Below, piece by piece: positions 55,096-62,831 of a stretch of DNA of 64,000 bases. Location of the stretch: the NCBI GenBank assembly GCA_016860845.1, contig BOKF01000012.1, positions 133,736 through 197,735 of the forward strand, given 5' to 3'. The notes under the pieces are model-generated. The model saw only the letters and a program-made list of their open reading frames with translations. It ran no database searches and had not been told where the DNA came from. The stretch is from Chloroflexota bacterium. GTDB taxonomy: Bacteria; Chloroflexota; Anaerolineae; 4572-78; J111. The first letter of the stretch is position 1, and every line of letters starts with the position of its first letter. Both the position numbers and the translations under genes were made by a program.

Positions 55096-55233
55096 TATGC
55101 CTCCCCTATTAAAAGCGCATGGTTCAACACAGGGTAGTGGGTAAATTGCAAATGATGGTTTCGGAGTCCAAAGCAGAGCTTTGGGACTCCACTACTCAAC
55201 ACAGATTAGGACTAAGTAGCACGAGGCTGAAGC

Positions 55234-55300
55234 CATCATTCTGAGAGAGCGAAGCCCATGCGGGCGATCTATCAATAATTTTAGGGCGTTTTAACGCCCT
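55234..55300. repeat. Partial TGTCATTCTGAG-family element plus GGGCG hairpin
   Basis: catcattctgagagagcgaagc (about 55234-55255) resembles the left half of the element at 9883. A second short hairpin, agggcgt/acgccct (55283-55300), follows. An earlier hairpin, ggagtccaaa...ttgggactcc, lies near 55165-55193. No gene is present in the 238-base spacer. Confidence 0.45.
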
Positions 55301-55333
55301 TTGCCTTTTCAGCCCGACAGCTTTAGCTTCGGG

Positions 55334-55978
55334 CTACCGCTGGCCGTAAACATTGCTGTACAGGTCGGCCATCTCGGCGATTTGGGCCTGGCTGAGCATG
55401 ATCGGCTGGCCGCGCAGCAGGGCCAGGTGAGTAATGTGAGCAATTTCCTCCACCTCGACCGCCATTTTGGTGGCCTGGCGAGCCGAGCGGCCAATGGTGA
55501 AGACGCCGTGATTCTGCATCACAATAGCCAGTGAGTGTCCGATTTTTTTGACAATTTCTTCACCAATCGCTTCGCCGCCGATAGGGACATACCCGCCTAG
55601 GGGAATTTCACCACCTAACATAGCCGTGGTAGTCAGGCAAGCGGGAATTGATTGGCCTAAGGCGGCAAAACTACTGGCATACGGCGAATGGGTATGACCC
55701 ACACCAAAAACGTCGGGCCGGTGCCGGTAGATGTAGAGATGGGTGGCCGTATCAACTGAGGGCTTCAGATGACCCTCGACCACGTCCCCTTCCAGGTTCA
55801 CGATGACCATGTCAGCCGGGGTCAAATCCTCGTAACTGTAGCCGCTGGGTTTAATGACCACCAAACCCGTCTCCGGGTCGCGCCCACTGACGTTGCCGCT
55901 GGTCATTTTAACCAGGCCGTTTTTAGGTAATTCCAGATTACACTTCCAGACTTCTTGACGTAGTGCTTCTAAGGTCAT
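55334..55978 (-). CDS. L-ribulose-5-phosphate 4-epimerase-like class II aldolase (AraD/UlaF type)
   Basis: A 214-residue zinc enzyme of the class II aldolase/adducin family. It matches the AraD/UlaF/SgbE branch throughout: LPKNGLVKMTSGNVSGRD, VVIKPSGYSYEDLTPADMVIVNLEG, KPSVDTATHLYIYRHRPDVFGVGHTHSPYASSFAALGQSIPA, with zinc ligands in HTHS and the later His in MQNHGVFTIG, and GGYVPIGGEAIGEEI. It is expected to interconvert L-ribulose-5-phosphate and D-xylulose-5-phosphate. L-fuculose-phosphate aldolase is the alternative within the family but fits less well. A ribosome binding site (GGAAGG) precedes the ATG. Confidence 0.9.
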   Translation of the reverse strand: MTLEALRQEVWKCNLELPKNGLVKMTSGNVSGRDPETGLVVIKPSGYSYEDLTPADMVIVNLEGDVVEGHLKPSVDTATHLYIYRHRPDVFGVGHTHSPYASSFAALGQSIPACLTTTAMLGGEIPLGGYVPIGGEAIGEEIVKKIGHSLAIVMQNHGVFTIGRSARQATKMAVEVEEIAHITHLALLRGQPIMLSQAQIAEMADLYSNVYGQR

Positions 55979-56024
55979 AACTACCTTCCATTCTTATCGT
56001 TTTTGCACAAATTCGGTAAAACCT

Positions 56025-56085
56025 GGAAGGTTGGAGGATAGGAAGGCTGGCAAATATTGACCAATCTTCCAACCTTCCAATCTTC
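56025..56085. repeat. Degenerate ggaaggttgg/ccaaccttcc hairpin
   Basis: The left arm (ggaaggttggaggataggaag) and right arm (cttccaaccttccaatcttcc) pair imperfectly; each arm is composed of repeats of the same short word. Confidence 0.55.
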
Positions 56086-56093
56086 CTTGATCA

Positions 56094-57008
56094 TTAGATT
56101 AAAGGAACCTCAACCACGCGGAAGGGCGGTTTGGCCTCAGGACCGGCATGGGCCGGGTCCCAGAAGTGGCGGCCCTGGTTTTCCACAACCCAGGCGCTGC
56201 CCTGGTAGAAGGCAAAGGTGCTGACGTCGTCCAGCCCCTCCGAAATGACCGTCACTTCGGCGCTGTCGCCGCTTACATTTATCACCGCCATTCCCCCGGC
56301 TCCGCCTTCAGCCGCAGCCAGGGTGTCGGGGTTAATCATTTTCAAGCCGTCAGGCCGGCGCAGGGGCAGTGATGTTTTGATCAGGGTCACAGCGCCGGCC
56401 CGCCCATCTGCCTCAAGGGCAATTCGGAACAGCTTGCCAAGAAGCTGGTTGACCACGTAGATGACCCCGCTGTTCTTATCGAAATCAATCCCGTTCAGGC
56501 TCCACTTGTCAGCCCCCAGTTGCGGATCGTTGATCCACTCCTCCAGGGCTGCGCCGCCGGCCGGCAAGCGCAAAATCCGCGGCGTCCAGGAGTCAGTAAC
56601 GTAGAGGTGGCCCTCCGTATCAATCGTCAGGTCATTCGGAAAACCGCCGCCGGGGAAATCGTAGCTGCCTCTGGCCTTGCCGGTGTGCAGGTCAAAAGCC
56701 TTCACCCCGACCAGAGCCGTGCCCGCCAGCTTGCCGTTACCGGCGTCGGCCGAGCAGGCCCACAGCAGCCCGCGCCGCTCATCGGCATACAGGCCCAGCA
56801 CCGAGACCAGGCCGTTTGCGCCCGGTTCGATAAACGGTTCGGCCTGGGCCGCGCCGGGCCGCGCCCGCACAATGCTGCCTTCCTCCATGCTTCCGACGAA
56901 GAAGGTGCCATCTGAGGTGACAGTAATCCCTTCCGGGAAAAATCGGTCGCCGGGCAGAGTAATCACCCGGGTATTTGTCTTTACGTTTAAATCTGCACTG
57001 TTAATCAT
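56094..57008 (-). CDS. SMP-30/gluconolactonase-like beta-propeller protein
   Basis: A 304-residue six-bladed propeller of the SMP-30/gluconolaconase/LRE type, calcium-dependent lactonases in sugar pathways. Seen: ALPGDRF-like start, FFPEGITVTSDGTFFVGSMEEGSIVRA, LGLYADERRGLLWACSAD, FPGGGFPNDLTIDTEGHLYVTDSWTPRILRL (with the metal-site Asn/Asp residues), SLNGIDFDKNSGVIYVVNQLLGKLFRI and RRPDGLKMINPDTLAAAEGG. A lactonase role before the kinase steps, after a sugar dehydrogenase, is plausible. Other NHL-like functions cannot be excluded. The ribosome binding site AGGTGAG precedes the ATG. It lies 16 bases after the UlaE-like gene. Confidence 0.78.
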   Translation of the reverse strand: MINSADLNVKTNTRVITLPGDRFFPEGITVTSDGTFFVGSMEEGSIVRARPGAAQAEPFIEPGANGLVSVLGLYADERRGLLWACSADAGNGKLAGTALVGVKAFDLHTGKARGSYDFPGGGFPNDLTIDTEGHLYVTDSWTPRILRLPAGGAALEEWINDPQLGADKWSLNGIDFDKNSGVIYVVNQLLGKLFRIALEADGRAGAVTLIKTSLPLRRPDGLKMINPDTLAAAEGGAGGMAVINVSGDSAEVTVISEGLDDVSTFAFYQGSAWVVENQGRHFWDPAHAGPEAKPPFRVVEVPLI

Positions 57009-57024
57009 GTCTCACCTGATTCGG

Positions 57025-57900
57025 TTAATTTAAGAACGCCTCGTCCTCTCGGAGCCAGGTTTGGGCGATTAGGCGCTCGATAAACTGGCGAGCTGTTACG
57101 GCGGTATGGTGCATATTGCCGCTGTTATCCATATGGCCCCACAGCTCGACCGCCAGCGGCCCCCAGAAGTTGAGCCGGGCCAGGGTTTTAAAGGTTTCAA
57201 CAAAGGGCACGATACCCTCGCCAAAGGGAATGCCCCGGATGACTTTCGGCTGGGCGTCCTTCACGTGGAGGGCCAGCAGGTGGCCTTTGGCCAGGGCCAA
57301 CTCGTCGGGGGGGTAGTAACCGGCTGCCGCCAGGTTGCCCATATCGGGATAGAGATGAAACCAGGGCGAGTCAAAAGTCTGCACGATGCGCATGCCTTGC
57401 TGTACCGAGGCGACAAAGGGTGTGTCCAGGTTTTCCAGGCCCAACATCACCCCGGCCTGGCTGGCCCAGCGCACGCCCTGCTCAATCCCATCCATAAAAC
57501 AGGCTTCGGTCTGGGCATCACTCGTCTCGTAGAAAACATCGTACCCCATTACCTGGACCATTCGTAACCCAATATCTCCGGCAAAAGCAATGGCTTTACG
57601 GAGGATCGTCAATCCCTGCGCCCGAATTTCCGGCGAATGGCTGCCAAGCGGGTATTTACGGTGGCCGCTCAGGCACATGCTCATGATCGGCACGCCGGTG
57701 TTGGCAATCGCCTGGCGCAGCGCGGTCCGCTCACGGGCCGCCCAATCCAGCCTGGCCAGCCGGCCCTCGCTCTCGTCAATTGAAATCTCGACGAAGCTGT
57801 AGCCGGCTTGGGCGGCTGCTTCCAGACGTTTTTCCCAGGGCCAGTCGGCCGGCAGCGCTTTTTCGTAGAGACCGATGGGGACTGAAATTGTGGCATCCAT
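57025..57900 (-). CDS. L-xylulose-5-phosphate 3-epimerase-like (UlaE/SgbU type)
   Basis: A 291-residue TIM-barrel epimerase. It matches UlaE/SgbU closely: IGLYEKALP...WEKRLEAAAQAGYSFVEISIDESEGRLARLDW, VPIMSMCLSGHRKYPLGSHSPEIRAQGLTILRKAIAFA, VQVMGYDVFYE, a metal-binding E in LGLENLD, WFHLYPDMGNLAA, HVKDAQPKVIRGIPFGEGIVPF. It is expected to convert L-xylulose-5-P to L-ribulose-5-P, the substrate of the AraD-type enzyme encoded nearby. The start is ATG 57900 with AGGAG 9 bases upstream; the in-frame extension of 30 codons falls in a repeat and is rejected. Confidence 0.9.
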   Translation of the reverse strand: MDATISVPIGLYEKALPADWPWEKRLEAAAQAGYSFVEISIDESEGRLARLDWAARERTALRQAIANTGVPIMSMCLSGHRKYPLGSHSPEIRAQGLTILRKAIAFAGDIGLRMVQVMGYDVFYETSDAQTEACFMDGIEQGVRWASQAGVMLGLENLDTPFVASVQQGMRIVQTFDSPWFHLYPDMGNLAAAGYYPPDELALAKGHLLALHVKDAQPKVIRGIPFGEGIVPFVETFKTLARLNFWGPLAVELWGHMDNSGNMHHTAVTARQFIERLIAQTWLREDEAFLN

Positions 57901-57952
57901 ACGCCGACAGCTCCTATAAGGCAACTCCAAGAAAGTAATTATCCAAAGTCCG

Positions 57953-58014
57953 TGATACGTAATGCGTGATGCGTGATGGTTTCCAGGCAAGATTTCTTAC
58001 GCATCACGTATCAA
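57953..58014. repeat. Hairpin with tgatacgt/acgcatcacgtatca arms
   Basis: The right arm acgcatcacgtatca (about 58000-58014) pairs with tgatacgt-aatgc-gtgatgcgt, an expanded version of the same word. The right arm is identical to 15 bases of the hairpin at 50679-50693. Confidence 0.65.
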
Positions 58015-58094
58015 GCCAGTGAGAATAATTGGATGATTTAAATCTTGGAACTGCCTAAGCCCTTGCACTTTCACGGTGGCAACGAGTTGGAGAT

Positions 58095-58193
58095 AATTGT
58101 GAATAGTGAATTGTGAACGTTGAATTGTAAATGGTTCGGGGGAACCCCTTTTTTCATTCACAATTTACAATTGGCTATTCAAAATTCACAATT
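58095..58193. repeat. AT-rich hairpin with aattgtgaat words
   Basis: The left arm (58095-58133) and right arm (58155-58193) are each about 39 bases long, made from repeats of aattgtgaa/ttcacaatt, and pair imperfectly. Together with the hairpin at 57953-58014 it fills most of the 307-base spacer, in which no gene was seen. Confidence 0.65.
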
Positions 58194-58207
58194 TTCCAAG
58201 ATCCCAA

Positions 58208-58933
58208 CTATCTCGATAATGGGACAACAATCTGGTCAATGCCCCAGACGGTCACTTCTTCCACGACGACATGTTCCGGCAGTTTGCAGACATCGAAAAC
58301 GACTTGGCCTATGTCATCCGGCCGCAGCTTTAACTCGACCGGGTCAAGGCCGGAACCTTTCTGAAAGCCGGTGCTCGACGCGGCCGGGATAAGGCAAATG
58401 ACCCGGACGTTGTGCGGCTGTAATTCGGTATAAAGCCCCTTGGTAAAGCCGAGCACGCCCCACTTAGCCGCCGCGTAAACCGACCATTCCGGCCAGGCTT
58501 CCTTGGCGCAAACCGAGGCGACGTTGAGAATGGTGCCACTCTTCTGGGCTTTCATCATCTCGGCAAAAGCCCGGCAGCCGTAGATGGTACTGTTCAGATT
58601 CAAGGCGATGGTGTAATCAATTTTCTCGATAGGCAGTTTGGCCGTTTCCATAATCGCCACCCCGCCGCCGGCAAAATTCAGCAGGAAGTCCAGCCGGTCG
58701 TACCGGCCGCGAATGAACTGGTAGGCTCGGTCCCACTCGGCCGGCTTGGTCACATCTAACTGCAAGTAAGCGTGGCAGCCGATTTCGGCCTGGACCTGCT
58801 TCAGCCTCTCTTCGCTTTCGTGCGAGGCGATGATAACCTTGGCCCCATCCTGGGTAAACAACTTGGCGGTTGCTTTGCCGAAGCCACTGGTACCCCCGGT
58901 AATCAGGGCAATTTTACCTTCTAAACTAGCCAT
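58208..58933 (-). CDS. Short-chain dehydrogenase/reductase
   Basis: A 241-residue classical SDR. The cofactor motif is TGGTSGFGKA near residue 13, NFAGGG is the NNAG-equivalent, and the active site has ILNVASVCA and YAAAK (Tyr-x3-Lys). It probably oxidises a polyol or sugar with NAD(P). Within a run containing UlaE-, AraD- and LyxK-like genes, an L-xylulose-forming oxidation (for example of xylitol or L-arabinitol) is an attractive but unproven role. AAAGGA precedes the ATG. It is separated from the ABC permease gene by a repeat element. Confidence 0.86.
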   Translation of the reverse strand: MASLEGKIALITGGTSGFGKATAKLFTQDGAKVIIASHESEERLKQVQAEIGCHAYLQLDVTKPAEWDRAYQFIRGRYDRLDFLLNFAGGGVAIMETAKLPIEKIDYTIALNLNSTIYGCRAFAEMMKAQKSGTILNVASVCAKEAWPEWSVYAAAKWGVLGFTKGLYTELQPHNVRVICLIPAASSTGFQKGSGLDPVELKLRPDDIGQVVFDVCKLPEHVVVEEVTVWGIDQIVVPLSR

Positions 58934-58985
58934 GATGTTAAAATCCTTTCTTTTAAGAGCTTAAAAAATAGAGTTATTACTGAGT

Positions 58986-59129
58986 CATGTCATTTCGACC
59001 GAAGGGAGAAATCCTTATAGGATAACTCGTACTCGAAATTTGGCAGGCAAAACAAGAATTTATCCAATTACCACTCCTTAAAACGTTGCTACTGAGGGAT
59101 TTCTCGGCCTTTGGCCTCGAAATGACATG
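58986..59129. repeat. MITE-like palindromic element (TGTCATTTCG family)
   Basis: Perfect 12-base terminal arms catgtcatttcg (58986-58997) and cgaaatgacatg (59118-59129) enclose a second inverted pair (gagaaatcc / ggatttctc). The plan matches the element at 9883-9986: terminal TGTCATT, an inner CGAAG and a GA(A)ATC word. Confidence 0.65.
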
Positions 59130-59135
59130 CTGAAT

Positions 59136-60212
59136 TCACGCCTTGACCGTTTCCCGTACCAGCAGATGGTTGAGGGCGACGGCGATGATTAGCACACTGC
59201 CCATAGCCAGGGTCTGCCAGTAGGCGGGGATGATGGTCATCAGGCCGACCGTCACACAGATGATGATGATAGCGCCGACGATTGTCTTGGCCACCGACCC
59301 TTCGCCGCCCGAAAAGGCCGTTCCACCCAGCAACACGGCGATGATGCAGGCCAGTTCCATGCCATCGCCTGAAAGCGGGTCTCCCAGGGACATGTAGCTG
59401 GCCCGCGCTATACCCGCCAGCGCGGCGAAAAATCCCACGATAATATAAAGGAGCCACACGATCATGACCGCGTTGATGCCCGACAGTGCCGCCGCGGTGG
59501 GATTGCCGCCAATCGCCGCGGCGTATTTGCCCAGGATCGTCTTTCGCTGGACGATGACCAGCGCGACGATCACGAACATCGCCACGTAGAAGGCCAGAGG
59601 TAGCCCGAACAGAACATCATGGCGGGCATAATTGTTGATCCAGGCGGGCATCGGTTTATCGGCGCTCCCCTTGATGGCCGACAGCCCTTCCGGTACGATC
59701 AGCAGCGCAATACCCTTAAAAAGGCTCAACGTGACCAGCGTGGCGATCACGGGGGTAATCCGCAGCTTCATGACCAGGAACCCGTTGAGGACTCCCATGG
59801 CAATTCCCAGGATCAGCGTGACGACGAGCGCGGGCAGGAAGCCGGACCCGTTCAGGATCATCCAGGCAAAAACTACGGCGCTCAGGCTCATAGCGCTGCC
59901 AACGGACAGGTCGATGTAGCCTGAGATCATCAGCAGGGTGAAAGCGCCGCTCACGGTGATGATGGGCACGGCGCTGCGCAGCAGGTTGATGATACTGTCA
60001 GGGCTGAGGAAGTGCCCTCGCTCGAACATGGCAACCTGATCCAGCTTGGCGACGCTGAACACAAGCACAACCAGCGCCAGCACCACGTAGATGTAGAACT
60101 GTTTGATGTACATTCGCATCGCCGCCGGCCGATCCAGCGGCAGTGAGAGTGACTCTACCTTTGCGTTCTTCACGTTAATGGGTTCCTCTAATGAAAGAAT
60201 GATTTGGTTCAT
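59136..60212 (-). CDS. Sugar ABC transporter permease (BPD_transp_2)
   Basis: A 358-residue membrane subunit of a monosaccharide importer of the ribose/xylose/AI-2 type, with about 8-10 helices after a cytoplasmic N-terminus of about 40 residues. Family patterns: SAVPIITVSGAFTLLMISGYIDLSVGSAMSLS, GFLVMKLRITPVIATLVTLSLFKGIALLI, KYAAAIGGNPTAAALSGINAV, and GMELACIIAVLLGGTAFSGGEGSVAKTIVGA with the EAA-like coupling segment. The start is ATG 60212 with GAGGATAG upstream; a longer frame overlaps the other permease gene. It is 10 bases after the first permease gene and forms a heterodimer with it. Confidence 0.93.
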   Translation of the reverse strand: MNQIILSLEEPINVKNAKVESLSLPLDRPAAMRMYIKQFYIYVVLALVVLVFSVAKLDQVAMFERGHFLSPDSIINLLRSAVPIITVSGAFTLLMISGYIDLSVGSAMSLSAVVFAWMILNGSGFLPALVVTLILGIAMGVLNGFLVMKLRITPVIATLVTLSLFKGIALLIVPEGLSAIKGSADKPMPAWINNYARHDVLFGLPLAFYVAMFVIVALVIVQRKTILGKYAAAIGGNPTAAALSGINAVMIVWLLYIIVGFFAALAGIARASYMSLGDPLSGDGMELACIIAVLLGGTAFSGGEGSVAKTIVGAIIIICVTVGLMTIIPAYWQTLAMGSVLIIAVALNHLLVRETVKA

Positions 60213-60222
60213 GCGGCTATCC

Positions 60223-61248
60223 TCAACCCTTCCTTCTGCCCAGGGCATAACTTTGCGCCAGGATCGCGACAAAGACCGCGATTGCCTTAAGCGTGAATTG
60301 CCAATCCGGCGATAACAGCAACCCGGTGGCCGCCGACGTTACGACGGACAGGATAAGAGCGCCGGCAAACATGCCCAGCACCGAGCCAAACCCACCCGCG
60401 ATGCTGACCCCGCCCAGGAGAGAGACCACCAGCGCGTCGAACTCGTAACCCGTCGCCCGGCTCGATACCCCGGCCTTAAACTCCGACGCCAGGAGAATTC
60501 CCGTGATACCGGCCAGCAGGGAGCTGAAGATGAACAGCGCGGTCAAGTGCCGGTCCACGTTGATGCCCGACAGCCGGGCCGCCTGGGCATTGGCCCCGAT
60601 GAGGTAGGTGCGCCTGCCCAACACCGTCTTTCGCTCAAAGATGAACGCGACAATCAGCAGGACGATCATGACCAGCACCGAAATTTTGATAGATGTGCTG
60701 GGAATGGCCATATTGCCTATAACGCCAAACACATCAGGCAGGCTGGTATTTCGCTGGGCGCCCTGCGTGATAACCTGGGCAATGCCGCGAGCGAACATCA
60801 TCGTGCCCAGCGTGACGATGATGGAAGGCACTTTCAACCGAACCACAAAGAACGCATTGATCGCCCCAATCCCCATCGCGCCCAGCAGGGCCAGGGCCAC
60901 TGCGACGCCGTAAGGCAGCCCCAGCCCGTTAGCCAGCACATTATCTGAAACATTGGCCGCCTGGCAAAAATAAACGGACAGCACGCCGGCCAGGGCGATA
61001 ACGCCGCCCACCGACAGGTCAAAGTTGCCGGTGATTAGCAGGAAGGTGACGCCAATGCCGATGATGACGATGAACCAGTTATTGGTAACCAGGTTCAGTA
61101 TGTTCTGGGGCAAATAAAAATTTGGCACAAACACGGCGGCGATGCCGAACAAAACGAGGAGCACGCCGACCATCAACAGGGTAATGAACGACTCGTTGCT
61201 TATTTTGCCGCCCAGCGACGGCTCCAGCACGGCTAATTTGCTTTTCAT
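60223..61248 (-). CDS. Sugar ABC transporter permease (BPD_transp_2)
   Basis: A 341-residue permease, paralogous to the following one. It has the family segments NWFIVIIGIGVTFLLITGNFDLSVGGVIALAGVL, NAFFVVRLKVPSIIVTLGTMMFARGIAQVITQG, RRTYLIGANAQAARLSGINV and YEFDALVVSLLGGVSIAGGFGSVLGMFAGALILSVV. Its start overlaps the ATPase stop by 4 bases, so the two are translationally coupled. With the second permease it forms the membrane channel. Confidence 0.93.
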   Translation of the reverse strand: MKSKLAVLEPSLGGKISNESFITLLMVGVLLVLFGIAAVFVPNFYLPQNILNLVTNNWFIVIIGIGVTFLLITGNFDLSVGGVIALAGVLSVYFCQAANVSDNVLANGLGLPYGVAVALALLGAMGIGAINAFFVVRLKVPSIIVTLGTMMFARGIAQVITQGAQRNTSLPDVFGVIGNMAIPSTSIKISVLVMIVLLIVAFIFERKTVLGRRTYLIGANAQAARLSGINVDRHLTALFIFSSLLAGITGILLASEFKAGVSSRATGYEFDALVVSLLGGVSIAGGFGSVLGMFAGALILSVVTSAATGLLLSPDWQFTLKAIAVFVAILAQSYALGRRKG

Positions 61249-62747
61249 GGCTGCACTTCCTGTCCACCCGTAACGATATGGATAATCTTCTCGCTGTCAA
61301 TGTCGTCGCCGTTGCGCATGGCGGCCTTCAGGCTGCCGTCGAACAGGAGGTAGATGCTGTCGCAGATGTTCATGATCTCGGGCAGTTCCGAGGAAAAGAT
61401 CATAATGGATTTGCCCTCCTTGGAGAGCTGGCGGATGATGCCGTAGATTTCGCTCTTGGCCCCCACGTCAATGCCGCGCGTCGGCTCGTCGAGCATCAAC
61501 AAGTCGGCGTCCGCAAACAGGCACTTGGATAAAACCACCTTCTGCTGGTTGCCCCCGGACAGCTTGGAGGCTTCCTTTTCGGTGCTGTCGGTGGCGATTT
61601 TTAGCTTGTCAATATATTCAACCGTAACATCACGCTCCGCCGTCGAATTGATGAACCCACGGCGGGATATTTTTTCCATGTTCATGACGGGCACATTGCC
61701 CCGAATGGTCAAAATAGTAAACAACCCCTGGGACCGCCTTTCCTCGGGCACCAGGGCGATGCCCGCCGCGATGGCCTTATCAGGAGCGGGGTGGAGCTTC
61801 TTGCCCTTGAAGAGAATCTCGCCATTGTAAGGGTCTGCGCCGTAGATGGCGCGGGCGAGTTCCGTTTTACCGGCGCCCACCAGGCCGTAGAAACCCACAA
61901 TTTCCCCGACGTGGACATCGAACGAAATGTCCTTCAGCTTGTGATTAGACAGGTTGTGAACCTGAAGGACCACATCCTGGCTGGCGTCCTCTTTGGGAGT
62001 GTACTGCTCAAAAACCGTCTTGCCGATCATCATCTTGATCAATTCAGCCCGGTCCTTAACCTCCGCCATAGGCTTTGTGTCAATGTGCCGGCCGTCTCGC
62101 AGGACCGTCACATAATCGCCAATTTCAAAAATTTCGTCGAGCCGGTGGGAGATGTAAATGACGGTGACATTCTGCTCGCGCAACCGCTGGATGATGGCGA
62201 ACAGCCGCTCAATTTCGCTCTCGGAAATCGCGGCTGTCGGCTCGTCCATGATGATGATGTCCGACTCGGTGGCAACCGCCTTGGCGATTTCCACAATCTG
62301 CTTCTTGGCCACGCTCAAGGACGAAACCGGCTGCCGGGGGTGGATGGACGGCTCGATGCTGTTCATCACGCTGACCATCTTGTTGATCTTGTCCGTCTTT
62401 CTCAGGAACCCGAACGTTGTATCCTCCATCCCCAAGGTGAGGTTTTCCGCAACGGTGAGCTGGTCAACCACATTGAGTTCCTGGAACAGGGTACTGATTC
62501 CTTTCTGCCTCGCGTCCCGGGGGTTGTGCGGGCTGTACTCTTCACCGTTCAGCAGGATCCGGCCGCTTGTGCGAGGGTACGCACCGGTCAGCATCTTGAT
62601 CAAGGTGGATTTCCCCGCGCCGTTTTCCCCGACCAGGCAGTGAACGGTGTTTCGCTTGATGTCGAAACTGACATTGTTGACCGCCCGCACGCCGGGGAAG
62701 TCCTTCACAAGATCCCTGATTTCCAACACATTCTCGGTCAGTTCCAT
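61245..62747 (-). CDS. Sugar ABC transporter double ATPase
   Basis: A 500-residue fused ATPase of the RbsA/XylG type. The first NBD has Walker A GENGAGKST (near 38), LSVAKKQIVEIAKAVA as signature and IIIMDEPTAAI; the second has GLVGAGKTE (near 292), signature LSGGNQQKVVLSKCL and LLMLDEPTRGIDVGAK. The first signature lacks the usual LSGG (LSVAKK) and the second Walker A is shortened, as in many members of this family, where only one site is fully catalytic. Coupled to the permease gene by a 4-base overlap. Confidence 0.94.
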   Translation of the reverse strand: MELTENVLEIRDLVKDFPGVRAVNNVSFDIKRNTVHCLVGENGAGKSTLIKMLTGAYPRTSGRILLNGEEYSPHNPRDARQKGISTLFQELNVVDQLTVAENLTLGMEDTTFGFLRKTDKINKMVSVMNSIEPSIHPRQPVSSLSVAKKQIVEIAKAVATESDIIIMDEPTAAISESEIERLFAIIQRLREQNVTVIYISHRLDEIFEIGDYVTVLRDGRHIDTKPMAEVKDRAELIKMMIGKTVFEQYTPKEDASQDVVLQVHNLSNHKLKDISFDVHVGEIVGFYGLVGAGKTELARAIYGADPYNGEILFKGKKLHPAPDKAIAAGIALVPEERRSQGLFTILTIRGNVPVMNMEKISRRGFINSTAERDVTVEYIDKLKIATDSTEKEASKLSGGNQQKVVLSKCLFADADLLMLDEPTRGIDVGAKSEIYGIIRQLSKEGKSIMIFSSELPEIMNICDSIYLLFDGSLKAAMRNGDDIDSEKIIHIVTGGQEVQP

Positions 62748-62765
62748 GCCTTAGCTCCTTGGTTA

Positions 62766-62797
62766 TGAGGGGGAGGGAGCGAAGGCCCCCTCCCTCA
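62766..62797 (-). promoter_or_regulatory. Hairpin between substrate-binding and ATPase genes
   Basis: A strong GC-rich stem (tgaggggg.../...ccctccctca) with a loop near GCGAAGG lies between the two genes. Such structures often protect the upstream binding-protein mRNA or attenuate the downstream genes; no T-run is present. Confidence 0.5.
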
Positions 62798-62831
62798 CGG
62801 ATTCTACGTTTCGGGTGCCGTTTCTACCCGC

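Noticed and set aside
55283..55300. Intrinsic terminator after the AraD-like gene
   Set aside because: Stem only; no T-tract on the coding strand of the leftward operon.
57953..58193. CRISPR-like repeat array
   Set aside because: The repeats are hairpin arms of two different word sets, without regular spacers or unit length.
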